A DNA stretch of 64,000 nt from Metallyticus violacea. Its lineage: Eukaryota > Arthropoda > Insecta > Mantodea > Metallyticidae. The position numbers were made by a program, and so were the translations under genes. The stretch covers positions 43,220,001 through 43,284,000 of the forward strand of contig CM060840.1 in the NCBI GenBank assembly GCA_030762175.1, in the 5' to 3' direction. Within the stretch, counting starts at the first letter, position 1, and each line of letters starts with the position of its first letter. The notes beneath the pieces were generated by a model, which saw only the letters and a program-made list of their open reading frames with translations, had not been told where the DNA came from and ran no database searches. Of the stretch, positions 12,986 through 23,702 are shown piece after piece.

Positions 12986-14149
12986 GTAAGCCTAATTTAA
13001 AAAAAAAATCAAAAAATCAAAACATAACCATACTCAGTATTTTGAGAATAGAATTTTGGTTTCAGAAACCTCAATTCAGAGACTTCGATACGAATATCAT
13101 AGCTATGTTGGGATGTGAGTTTTCATAATTAGTCAGAAATTAACCAGTCATTGACTGAGGCTTGTGTTTCCGATTTGGAGAAGCGGACATGGTGTTATTA
13201 TGATAATCATCGCTCCGGCTACAGTCCATATCTGCTGCTGCTAACGCCACTGTTAATTTCATATCAACCTAAAGGAGAGTTGTATATTAGAACTATAGCA
13301 TACTTTTAGGCTGACTTGCGCATGCTTACTTTAAAGTTATGTACCGCGTAGGAGTCTTGGTACAAATTGATGGGTACTGTGAATACAATATGAAAATTCG
13401 TTTACTGTACTCATTTATCTTGCCCTGACCTTATGTAATTTATTACAATGGACCAGTCGTGTGATCAGCTGCGAGCTCTCAAGGCAAAGGGGAAAAGGAG
13501 GGAAGAGACGACAGCCAGAGAGGAAATGGGAGTGCCATGATGAATATTTCACGATAATATAAAAAGCACGCACTGTGTTTTCGTGTTGTTGAACTTGGAC
13601 ATAATCACGCTTCTTCCTACAGCGCAACCCCTGTAAAACACTATCAACGACTGAATGCAACCGTGAGGTCTGTTTAATATGCCGTGTTGTTGTAACTTTA
13701 CCCGAAAAGGAATTAAGTTCCTTGGCTTAGTCGGGGGGGGGGGGGGAGAAGGAGGGGAAAACGTAAAAGAACGAGAAAACAGAAGTAAGTTCAATGTGTG
13801 CATAAGACAGCAGCTTTTCCTAAAGCTTTATGACTGTTGCTAGGCTACATTACTGCACGACTACAGGAATTAATAGACAAATTATACAGGTTTTTTAATT
13901 GACATTTTTTGAATTTATAGTATTTTTAATTGAGTTCAGTTTTTCTGCGTACAATTATAGGTTAGCATTTTTTTCGCCATGTGAATATACAGTTTTTTTT
14001 AATTATTATTTTGTGAAAGGTAATAAAATACAATATTTCGGTCCAAAATTGGGACTGATTTCACAAAACAATCAACGTGTCTCAAATTTAAGTAAAAGTA
14101 TTACAAAACCTTGCAAATCCTTTTATTTCCTTTTCCATTGTCCATGAAG
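12986..14149. other. Intergenic stretch with a G14 run
   Basis: Contains an uninterrupted run of 14 G at 13733-13746 and two overlapping 80-codon minus-strand frames, one of which owes its proline run to that tract. No gene recognised. Confidence 0.6.
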
Positions 14150-14540
14150 CTCTGTATCTTACGCCTTTTCTTGTGTGAAATTTCCGGAATTTCTCGTTTC
14201 GTATCATCCAGCAGAAATTTCCAATCCTGTTGACTTTTCATCTACCTTGGTGTCTTTAATGGAAACGCTATCCTTGTTTTTCGCTCACTACACAAAGATT
14301 GTCCAAGTGTGCATTTAGAAAATGCAGTTTTATGTCCTAAACTTTCAAACTCTTTGCCATAATCCAACTGTTCATATAATCAAGGTCACTGTTGTTATTT
14401 AACAATTTGGCTACTATACTAAAGAAGGAAAGCCAAGCTTTTCTTTCAACTTCAGTCATTATACATTGGAATTCATCTAACATCAATTTTCTTCTGTCAA
14501 ATATGCTTTCTTTATTTTGGCTTATAAAAATGAACATTTT
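14150..14540 (-). pseudogene. Broken fragment of a dispersed arthropod protein (VSDEQGERFHQD type)
   Basis: Read on the minus strand, the first 66 codons contain MTEVERKAWLSFFSIV followed by NNNSDLDY. After a frame change comes IKLHFLNAHLD, then VSEKQG, a stop codon and RFH. Near the end, after another frame change, comes NFCWMIRNEK. These pieces match, in order, a protein C-terminus that I know from many uncharacterised, often multi-copy arthropod proteins: a W-SF region, an IHFLHSHLDFFP-like segment, VSDEQGERFHQD, and a closing DYCW segment. Its function is unknown to me; the dispersed distribution suggests a mobile-element origin. Stops and frameshifts show that this copy is dead. Confidence 0.7.
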
Positions 14541-14590
14541 TGTACCGGTATTTCAAGCAATTTGCCCTCTCTGACAAAGCTTTAACATTG

Positions 14591-14610
14591 TTTTTTTTTT
14601 TTTTTTTTTT
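14591..14610. repeat. poly(T) tract
   Basis: Run of about 20 T residues just upstream, in the minus-strand sense, of the broken arthropod protein fragment. Confidence 0.85.
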
Positions 14611-15591
14611 AATATAAAGTTTAATATGAAGATGTGGCAGAAGTATTCTCTTTAAGCCAATAAAACTTCGATCCAAAATGTTTTTAACTTTGGTAAGAAA
14701 CGCTCTTAGTGGCCAATGCTGTATTTCCCAGATTAACTTCTAGTTTTACTGTTCTATTCAGAGATAAACACGGATATACCCAACCTGATGACCAAGCAAT
14801 ATGCTCAATCTTATAACATCACTGCTGGCCATTAATGTTGCTACACATTGTACGTGCTCATAATAGCTATGGAGAAATTATAGCTCTCTTTCGTTTGGTT
14901 GATTAATGGGGCAAGTGGTACCCTTCACATCTGTGTGTTCGTCCTACATCGATCCATTTGATCTCTCATTCATTTCGCTTTGAAAGCATTTCACATCCAA
15001 CACGAGCACCAATTTCTCAGAATGACATACAGCACTCTCTATGCCACAATTCTTCCGCGATCAAATTCAGACCCCTTCTGGTATTACTGTCGTATATTCG
15101 ATCAGTTTGTTCCTTCTGGGAAACACGTCTATTCTGCTGGTTGCAAATTTAATGGGCACCAGTGTGCATATAAAGAATTTTTGTGAAAAGCTTCCACATA
15201 ATGACATTTTGAACGCCATTTTCGAATATAGCGCACTAAAATACTAAAGCAAAGGTAAAATTTAAGAAGAGTTTTATCGTCCTAAGTGTGTAATCAAACC
15301 CAACCAAATAATGATATTCAATGGGATCAGCAACATGCTAAAATTAATACACACATTTTCCAAAAAGGATAAAATATTATGCGACAACAAATACCTATAT
15401 TAAAAGTTTTGGAGAAAGAATAAGGTAAAAGAATCACAGACTATAAACAAAACTCAAGTATTGAACAGTAATAAAACCTTAAGTACATTACACTGTTATA
15501 GATATTAGATATACGGTAACAAAATGAGTAAAGCAATATGGAATTTAATCAAATCGTAACATGTCAACAATAACTTAAAGAGTGTAAGTAA

Positions 15592-15596
<5 letters not shown>
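14611..15596. other. AT-rich intergenic stretch, no gene seen
   Basis: Three overlapping 64-68 codon frames at 14.96-15.25 kb lie in different phases of one segment, as expected by chance. No motif recognised. Confidence 0.55.

Positions 15597-15651
<55 letters not shown>
15597..15651. repeat. (AT)n microsatellite
   Basis: About 27 uninterrupted AT units. It is followed by a purine-rich tract at 15.68 kb. Confidence 0.95.
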
Positions 15652-15654
<3 letters not shown>

Positions 15655-15680
15655 TTTTGCCCCAGCGCAAGCTCTAGAAG

Positions 15681-15796
15681 TTAGAGAGAAAAAAGGGAAG
15701 GAAAGAAAGAAAGAAAAGAAAAAGAAAGAAACGGACCTTGGAAAAATGGAGCAGTCGGGAGAGGATAAACCGTAAAAAAAAAAGAAGAAAAAGTAA
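15681..15796. repeat. Purine-rich low-complexity tract
   Basis: Mostly A and G on the plus strand with GAAA and AAAG units. The 82-codon minus-strand frame across it is rich in F and S only because of this composition. Confidence 0.8.
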
Positions 15797-18170
15797 AGCC
15801 TTTTTTTGGACAGACACCATGTCTTATAAATGAAACAGCATCACGTGAAGTTTTCGTGGAAGTCAAGGTACATGAAGCGGCCAAACGGTAAACAGGAAAA
15901 AACCATGCAACTACTTTAACTGGAACCATCTGTTTCTTTAACGAATGACAAAGTCTTACATTTTTTTACATCCTAGCATCTTCTCGAAAGTGTGCATCTT
16001 GCAACAATGAAACGAAGCATAACGTAAACATTACAAAGACTCTACCTTCTTGTTCTGGGAAAAACACGAGCTCACAAATTTAAAGTTTTAATCTTTTCTC
16101 CTCTAAAGATTAGCTAGATGAGCTTAGTACATAGCTGTATTATTTATTATTACTTTTCAAACAGTGTGAAATTCCTTCCTTTCATATGTACTGAAACGCT
16201 AAACCATCGTTCTATATTAACAGTCAGTCATTCCTAACCTATTCTAAAATTACCTAAACTAAATACAGACAATCGTTCTATTTTAGTCGCAAGAATTTTG
16301 AAGTACATCATTTTAAGACTGATAAGGAAAGTTCACGGTGGAAGACACGGGAAGCAAGCCAAACTTGTTTTATCTGAAAGATCTAAACATAACAAAACAT
16401 GATGAAATGGTCATTTCTAATAAATAATCCAGTAACTTTTCCTTTCCATCCCCCCCCCCCCCATAGCCGAGCTACACATTTTTTGCACTGGCTCATAAAG
16501 CTCTTACTTTAATCAGAGGAGAAAAATGTATTTCAAATCACTACACCTTTATTTGAGAAGATAAATTCCAAAAATGTTGTACCTTATGCATATCACGGAG
16601 TATTCAGAGAATTTACATGGGATTATTTAACATTACAATTGTTTTCTTGAAGCAGAAATGGTTTATATTGCATTTTATAATTATCATATTTGGAGAGAGA
16701 CGAATATGAATCTAAGTTGGACACATTTATTGTGTTGATGTGTGTTTGAGAATTGTTTGCAGAGGAACAGTTAGGTCAGCCGTTTCATGGACCATTCAAC
16801 TAACAGAAGTTGTGCAGTTACAGAGCGATGATAGTGTTATCTTCATCTGATCTGCATGAAATCTGGTTTGCAAGCCTAGGGTTCTATAGAGAAATCTTAT
16901 GGCAATTGCTATCGGACTTGCGGATTTCTTATTTGTATGGCGCAGAGATGCTTTCGAGTCGAAGCATATTGCAATTAATTAGGGAAGCTGTGAAATCAGT
17001 ACAATTTTCATAGTTGAAATTGCTCTCTGTTTGTGTTCTCTGCGCCAGTGTACCGTGAACTTTCTATGCGTTATTTTTCTTTAACAAAAATAACAGCATA
17101 ATGGCATGTAGAGCAAAGTTTCCTTATATAAACTGAATGTTTCATTCTAAGAAGATTGAAAGGAATCCCATAATTGGAATCTTAGAACATGAAGGGCCAC
17201 GGTCAACACATTACCCCGTTAGCGCCCATTTTCAATAATTAATGTTACCTCTATCACGAAATAATAGTCGAATTTCTTTAGAGAGATATTTATTCACTTC
17301 TTTCTTTAGGCAGTAACTGAAATTACAAAGGGTATACATGCATTTTGCCCCCCCCCCCCCGAAACAGACCCTGAACTCCTATTATCCACAATCATTTACT
17401 GCTTCTTCGCAACAACGCCTGGAGGTAATGTAAAGGTGCATTAGGAATATTACGACAAACTGAGAAAATATCGCTTTAATAGTAACCTCAGGTTCTCTCA
17501 GGTCTTCAATAAAAATCATGAATAACAATGGAGTACCTTAGCAAAGTATGACCAATCATGACGGTGAATTGCACATACATCCTACAGGCAAATTGCCCGT
17601 AAAGACGCGATGTAAGACGGCAATAATTATAAACTCTATATTGGTGTTCTCTTATTCTCATTTTCAATTTACTTCCTTTCTAAGCACCACTAACTTTATT
17701 TTCTTATAACTATCTTTGCTTCTCCTATGTGATCAATATTCATGAGCAGCTTTTATTTATCCTCCTTGGCCTGCTACTGGGGACTCAATCGCTACACCAC
17801 CGGGAAATATAAAAGTAGATGTTGGTTTGATATCCAAACACAATGCCTCCATTTCCCTTCAAACTACTAGATACACTTTGATTTGAACTTTCATTACTCT
17901 AAAATTCTTAAGGATTTTAAACGTTGAGTAGGCTCACATAACTGTATACACACCTATTCTAATACAAATAAATATAATAATAAAAATAAAGACAAATATA
18001 CCTGAATTTGCTTTAATTATTTTTAGAAAATAGTCAAGAATTATGTTTATGAGTTTATTAATATGTACTGGTTTTTTAGTAATAATTTTACTACTCTTTT
18101 ATCAATTGCATTTTAAAATGTAGATTATTATCTAAATGAATTATTGTGAAAACAGGAGCATAGCTGCGAT
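15797..18170. other. Intergenic stretch with two C13 runs
   Basis: Runs of 13 C occur at 16450-16462 and 17348-17360. A short segment near 17775-17810 (ggggactcaatcgctacaccacc) faintly resembles the tRNA-like head of SINE family A read backwards, but is too diverged to call. No gene seen. Confidence 0.55.
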
Positions 18171-18407
18171 TTTTTAATAGTGTTTAACGCCCGTTTCTAA
18201 CTACTGAGGCATCACAGGCGATGGACACTGGTGATACATGAGATGAAACGATAAATTGGGAAAAGATTATTTTTTAAAGAAAGTCTGTTCTAGGCCTAAG
18301 TTTTAGGGTACCTTCCCGGCATTTGCCATTTGTGAAGACTGAGGAAAAACCCGGAAAAAAAAAATCTACGAGTCCGCGTTTTAACGACCTCGTCCACCCA
18401 TGGCGGT
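18171..18407 (-). mobile_element. SINE family B, copy lacking its B box
   Basis: Second SINE family, seen also at 21.8, 30.3 and 62.8 kb. From the left (3' end): tttaatagtgtttaacgccc, then gatgatacatgag-like and aaattgggaaaagatta blocks, then ggtacc, cggcatttgcc and gaagactgaggaaaa. Compared with the copy at 30.3 kb, the segment with the B box (ggattcgaaccgcag) is missing: the sequence jumps from ggaaaaaaaaaa to acgagtccgcg and ends in ggcggt. A copy like this should not carry a complete pol III promoter. Confidence 0.85.
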
Positions 18408-19044
18408 TTTCTGTGCATTGAGAAACTAGGGAAAATTTAGGAGCCAGAAAGGATCGCACCAAATATTTGATACTGGCCTCGCTATTTCTTTTTCTAATCC
18501 TAACCACTAATCCGTGCAATATATGTTATGGAAATACACAAGATGTTGTAAACATTAGCGTCAACTGTGGTTGTATTTAAAACAGTGCAATAAATATTAA
18601 AAATAAACAGTCTTGATAATAATGAAGATCTAATTCCTGCATAAGCCCCTCTTAGATCTAATTCAGAAATAGCGATGGTACCTTGTAAAGACAATACTTC
18701 TATTACCTATGGTCTAGAATCTAGAGGTTATGTTCGTGAAGTTACTTCGTCTAAAGTTTGGTGTCAGTAGTAAATGTGCAGTCGCCTGGGATTTCTGTAC
18801 CCCTGACTTAGCACACTTCTGATTCAAAGGCCTTCAAATAAACATATTTCGTCAGTGTACCAAGCTAAATGAATTTTACATACTGTAGATATTAGAACAA
18901 TACATTAGTTTGAACTCGTATCTCCCTCATAAATGAAGATGCTCTTATAAGAAATATTATTTGAAAGATACACTAAAATATACATTGAGGTTATTTCAAC
19001 TATGAAAGGAAGAGGACGCCTGCGGAATAGGTTAAGCCAACCGT
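18408..19044. other. AT-rich intergenic stretch, no gene seen
   Basis: Spacer between a SINE and a TIR element. The 60-80 codon frames here are unmatched. Confidence 0.5.
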
Positions 19045-19897
19045 CAAGGTAGTGTACTACATATGCAAGTAGCAGCTTGTGGTTGTTTGAGGGAGGCGTT
19101 GTCAGCGAATGGTTATGCGTTCGAGTGATATTCGGTGTTTTCATACGAGGAAATTTTGCCTAGTTGTTCTTCGTTAGTTATGTCAATATATAAATATAAT
19201 CTTGAAAAACAAGCTTTAAATAAGATACATATGTGAAAACGGATTCTTGCAGAAAAGTGGTAAGACATACTGGCAATTGTGTTCCAGGTATACAAACTTG
19301 TCGCCTATTTGTCAAAAGGTTACGAGAGATAGGCTCTCTCAGTGACAAGAGGCGTGTTCCGAACCACCGTGTTAGATAAAATACAGGAATTTCCTACGCA
19401 AATACTTGCAATGTGTTGACACTGAGGGGAATCAATTCTAACAATCCATACTGTGTTTATTATTGTTATCAATTTTAAATAGTAGCATTTTATGCCTTCA
19501 GTTAGAACATAAATCCATATCTGCTTCTTTTTTTTTTTTGATTGATTTATTTATGGACGCTCTTTAACATCTCAGATCATCAGCGTCTCATTCAACTCAG
19601 GGCGTGAAACGGCCGACAAATTTTGCTCAGAGGCCTCTCTTTCAGGCTTGAGGTTCTTTTTCGTGCCGTAAATGTACGACACGGAATCCACTGCTTTACT
19701 TCCCTTCCGAAGGAAGCCATACTTAGGATTTTTACGCCCGAAAAAATCCATCGGTCTTGGCCGGGTTCGAACCCGCCTTCTTGGGTGTAGGAGGAAAGCA
19801 AGTATGGTAACCACTACACCACCAGAACCGACCCGGTTGCGGGGCTGCAATAAGCAGATATGCTCAGGTGGTCTGTAACTCAAATAACCTCATTGTA
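19045..19897 (-). mobile_element. TIR element family 1, copy 3 (reverse), split by a SINE
   Basis: Matches the elements at 37.88 and 49.92 kb in reverse orientation. The right end (19875-19897) is the family terminus, differing at one position from the reverse complement of TACAGTGAGGTTATTTGAG. Inner matches include catatgcaagtagcag (about 19059), gattcttgcagaaaagtggtaag (about 19240-19264) and the segment leading to catatctgcttctttt (19526). A family A SINE then intervenes (19540-19832), after which the element resumes with ggttgcggggctgc. The left terminus is eroded or missing. No transposase is encoded, so this is a non-autonomous element. Confidence 0.8.
19540..19832 (-). mobile_element. 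SINE family A nested in TIR element copy 3
   Basis: Near-complete SINE, tRNA-like head at the right. The head on the minus strand contains GGTAACCACTACACCACC read backwards as its A-box side, and GGGTTCGAACCCG as B box. Its body carries the usual gtaaatgtacgacacgg and cttccgaaggaagcc blocks. The left boundary merges with a poly(T) run, which masks any target duplication. The flanking sequences on both sides belong to one TIR element, which shows that the SINE inserted later. Confidence 0.9.
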
Positions 19898-21356
19898 CTT
19901 TAAAAGTTCACTAAAACGGTTGTTCTAGAAAGAATATTCCTACATGAATGGTTATTTTTAAACAACAATAAAATATTTCTGTTATTAAACACAAAAACTA
20001 GTCATAAAATAAACAAATAAAATAGCGAATAAATTACTGATGTCAACAGCTTCTTAGCTTTTTGAAAAAGCTACGACTTTGAAATTCGGACTCGTAACAT
20101 GTTTTGTCAAATTCTCTACCACTATCTCGCCCAGTTCCTCCATTTAGTAGGAAACCACAAATCATAGCATTTCAAGTTGTTTGATATCTGAACCAGGTGC
20201 TCCCAACTGGTAGAAAATTACTACACGTACACTTGCGGTGGTTAATACTCTTAAGAGAAATATACGACCCTTATAACAGAAATAGCACGCGCCTTGCTGC
20301 TTTCTGTGGCAACAGAACTTAAGATAATGTTCAATAATGGTATAGTATACTTTCCCGATACCAGAGTAATGAATGAATTTACTTCATAGTATGGTTTATT
20401 GATGCGCAAAATTACTTGTATCGTACATTCTTGGAATAAATGCTAGACTGTATCTAAATCGTCATATTTGTGTACAGTGAGCAATTAGAAGTAAACAGTT
20501 TTCTTGAAAAGTATAATATTACTCTTGGCCAGTATCTAAGAATGCATTTTATTAGGAGGTAAGTGTTCATTTTGTTAACAAGCTCATTTTATAAATAACT
20601 TTGATATATTTCAAACACTCAAGTATTTTCACCCTTTCATGCATAACAGTAAAGCTTATAGTAAGCCATTTCCGAATACAGAAATCGTTTGTGATTATAC
20701 GATCTTACTATTCTCAGTATATGTGTTATGTTGATACACAGGAAGAGAAGAAAAATCCCAGGCTTACCAAAGTTTTCAAGATATATTATTTGAAGTATGA
20801 AACAAATTTAACACAAACAATGTTATAACCGATACATTTATCAACTCAATTTGAAAGATAATTAAAATAGTAGTGAATCTGTTCAATATATTCTATAATT
20901 ATGAATGAAACTAGACATCGGAATTCTAAAGCACTTAACATCAAGTTACGTACACTCAAAGCAAGCTATGACCCAGCCCGGATGGCAAACAAGAACTCGT
21001 ATGCGACAGGCATAACGGGAGAGGATGATATGTAGTCGTAGTTCATGACCTATTGTACCCCTACCACCTGTTGTCTACAGTCAAGTACCAACACAACTTC
21101 ATTTCTCTTTATCTGCTTTTAGTGCTTAGAAATTCCGATGCCTAGTAATAATCAACAATATCTAGTATAACATCATACAAATGTAGAATTCAAAGGAGGA
21201 AATGTTAGAATCTGAAAGTAAAATTATTAATGCAAGATAAATGAAGTGATTATACTGCGCTGTATACATAAACAACACACAAAATTATTAGTTAGCAGCG
21301 TCATCTACCAAGGCAGCGAAAGTTCGATCACAATGTCCATAAGTGGAATTTGTGGC
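19898..21356. other. AT-rich intergenic stretch, no gene seen
   Basis: No repeat termini, tRNA-like boxes or recognisable frames noticed. Confidence 0.55.
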
Positions 21357-21378
21357 AAAAAAAAAAAAAAAAAAAAAA
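21357..21378. repeat. poly(A) tract
   Basis: Run of about 22 A residues. It creates the K-run in a 65-codon chance frame. Confidence 0.9.
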
Positions 21379-21806
21379 TGGCTGGTTTTATCCGTGTTCT
21401 TTGGTTTCTCCTGCCATATAACATATTGACTTTTCCACAGTAATGCTTTCTTTTACTAACCTTATCTCATATAAATACCGATTGTTGTGAAACATTATTT
21501 CTCCTTCTTTTACTTTCCATTTTCTTCTTTATGCGATATTATTGCTGATATCAAACTGCTTGAATAGGAACACTCTTCATTCTTAGATTTCATGGCAATG
21601 AAATTTGTCAAAATAATAATTTCTCATTTTCTTTCACATTTAAAAAAACTTTTTCCATTTACATTCTGAGCCCAGTTTCGTTAGTAACATAGGTTTTTTC
21701 GTATTTTCTTACTTGGCTTGATACTAAAATTAATTTCAAACATAATTCAATGATCCAAGAACAAAACATAATTATCTCATAATACATATGTAAACCTACA
21801 TATTAG

Positions 21807-22032
21807 GTTTTAATGTTTTAATCTCCCTTTTAATTATGACACCGCAGGCGCTGGACACGGATAATAAGACGAAATGATAAACTGGGAAAGGAATTATAAG
21901 GGTACCTTTTCAGCATTTGGAATTTATGAAGACCGAGGAAAACCTTGGAAAAAAACTCGCCAGAGAATCGGTCCTGGCAGGATTCGAACCACAGACGTTA
22001 AAGAGCCCGTGCCTTAGCAAACTCATTGTGGG
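21807..22032 (-). mobile_element. SINE family B, diverged copy
   Basis: From the left: a decayed tail (tttaatgttttaatctccc), gcaggcgctggacac, aaatgataaactgggaaagga, ggtacc, gaagaccgaggaaaacc, and then the B-box region cctggcaggattcgaacc and cccgtgcctta. The last bases corresponding to the 5' start of the SINE are strongly diverged. More mutated than the copy at 30.3 kb. Confidence 0.85.
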
Positions 22033-22410
22033 TGAATGTGTATTGATACTAATACCAACAAAAAAAAAACAGTCAAGAATGCAAGAACATGTTTTAAAAA
22101 AGAATTACTATAAATACTGAGCTAACAAACCAAGCATTCATTATATTGTTATCAACTACAATAACATTGATTATACAATGATCTAAATTTAGACAAAAAA
22201 GTGGAAATTCCCCTTCTCTTCCCCCAGTCTTGAGACACATCACACACAGGGTGAGGCATTTATAGTGTCGCGGCCATTTTCCTCCGAAACGAAGGGGAAA
22301 ATAAAAAAAATTCTTCAAATAAAATTAGAAATGCTCCTAGGGGAAAATAAGATAGCGACATTAAATCGTCCTTGGAGTGTCATTCTTAAGGTCATCTTAA
22401 GATCAAATCT

Positions 22411-22423
22411 CCCCCCCCCCCCC
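22411..22423. repeat. C13 run in the left arm of the long-TIR element
   Basis: Thirteen consecutive C residues, absent from the matching position of the right arm, so it probably arose after the element inserted. Confidence 0.85.
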
Positions 22424-22759
22424 AAATGGAATGGTTCATTTTCTTTTTCAGGAATAGAAAGAACATTCAATTTTCAGTATAACAGTTCTAATACATCTAT
22501 TAACTAGGGGTGATAGATGATGTGATGTTGGACAAATAAGACAGCAAATGTTTTTCACTCACTTTCACTTCTCTTTCTTTTATTTTGTTATTGCCATGAA
22601 AGAAACTGATTTGTTTACACACAGAAGCCCGTTTGTTGACATCGGTACACAAACGAATGCTCATTCTTGCCAATTCAACCCTCAAAAGACATTAATCTTA
22701 GCCACTTTCACTTCGTTTTTCAATCATGGATGTCCGATAACGATGAATGAGAATCGATA

Positions 22760-23160
22760 TGATTTACATTTATGGAGAAGTTTATAAGAACGCTAGAGCA
22801 GCTTGCAACTTAACGGAGATCGATATCCTGAAAGAAGGCAGCCATCTATTAGAAATTTCCAACTACTTGCAAACTTACTCTCCGAAACGGAAGATGTCGC
22901 ATCAAGAAAACACCATCGAATGAGAAGTGTTACTGGGGAAAATTCGGAAGTCGCTGTATTAGCTGCAGTTGCCGCTAATCCTCACCGAAATTTCCGTCAA
23001 CTGGAACGAGATTAGGGAATCTCTCAAAGGAGAGACATTAAGCGTCACAAATACCATCAATTTCACAATAGCCTACATCAAGCCTTTCATGGGGATGCTT
23101 TTCAGAAGTGTTGAATTTTGCCAAAGGCTATCTTCAAATTCAAAACGGTAACTTTTCCAA
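22760..23160 (+). pseudogene. N-terminal fragment of a DUF4817-type transposase
   Basis: Lies inside the long-TIR element. A frame with YGEVYKNARAA just before RYPERRQPS and FQLLANLLSET (22803-23015) matches the DUF4817 helix-turn-helix region found at the N-terminus of many insect Tc1/mariner-like transposases, where the usual pattern is YAERFPxRRHP. The following VAVLAAVAANPHRNFRQLERD corresponds to the second helix-turn-helix. The frame then breaks; further pieces end with FCQRLSSN, which resembles the RxxFCxWL segment before the catalytic domain. There the right arm begins, so all catalytic residues are absent. Confidence 0.8.
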
Positions 23161-23448
23161 CATATATAAATTGATGCCAGTAAAGGGAAATCACATCATC
23201 TATCATCCCTATCTTAGAGATATACTATTTTTATACTGAAAATTGATGTTCTTTCTATTTTCAGAAATGAAAATACACCATTCTATTCGGCAAAATCGCT
23301 TTAACCTTGAAATGACATTTAGAATGTCATTTCAAGTACGAGTTAAGGTCGCTATCTTATGCCCCCGTAAGAGCACTTCAAATTTTGTCTCAAGCATTTT
23401 TTTAATTTTAGCCTTCGTTTCGGAGGAAAATGGCCGCCGGACTAAAAA

Positions 23449-23450
<2 letters not shown>

Positions 23451-23480
<30 letters not shown>
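23451..23480. repeat. (TC)n microsatellite
   Basis: Fifteen TC units at the right edge of the long-TIR element, replacing its terminus. Confidence 0.95.
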
Positions 23481-23485
<5 letters not shown>

Positions 23486-23675
23486 TATGTGTGTGTGCAT
23501 GTGAAATTTATATCTGTTTCAGGTATTTCGTCAGTCTTAATATAGTGAAGGAAGTCATTTTTGGGAATATTTTCAGCAGCAAATAACAAAGAGGACATTA
23601 GGGAGGATTTTCAGTTAAAAATGGCAGTAATATCTTGTTTTTATACAGATAATACAGATAAGGTTTGTTTGGTCG

Positions 23676-23702
23676 TTTGTTTTGTTTGTTTGTTTGTTTG
23701 TT
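23676..23702. repeat. (TTTG)n patch
   Basis: About six TTTG units followed by TTGTTG and a T run. Confidence 0.85.

Larger units (their letters stand above)
22247..23450 (+). mobile_element. Long-TIR DNA transposon, internally truncated
   Basis: Two arms of about 270 bases face each other: 22270-22540 and, reversed, about 23180-23440. Both begin ggccattttcctccgaaacg and share cataagatagcgac-like, atagaaagaacat, attttcagtata and gatgatagatgatgtgat blocks. The left outer end starts cagggtgagg, typical of this transposon class; the right outer end runs into (TC)n and its terminus is lost. The core encodes the N-terminal part of a DUF4817-type transposase but no catalytic domain. A C13 run is inserted in the left arm only. 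Confidence 0.88.

Noticed and set aside
10012..13255. cagtggcgtaactag at 10012 and, reversed, cagtggcgttagcag near 13253, as possible ends of one transposon
   Set aside because: The termini agree for only about 10-12 bases, flanks show no target duplication, and nothing between them belongs to a transposon of that type. The interval instead contains an unrelated mariner fossil.
19572..19883. 103-codon minus-strand frame
   Set aside because: Lies almost wholly within a SINE copy; SINEs do not encode proteins.
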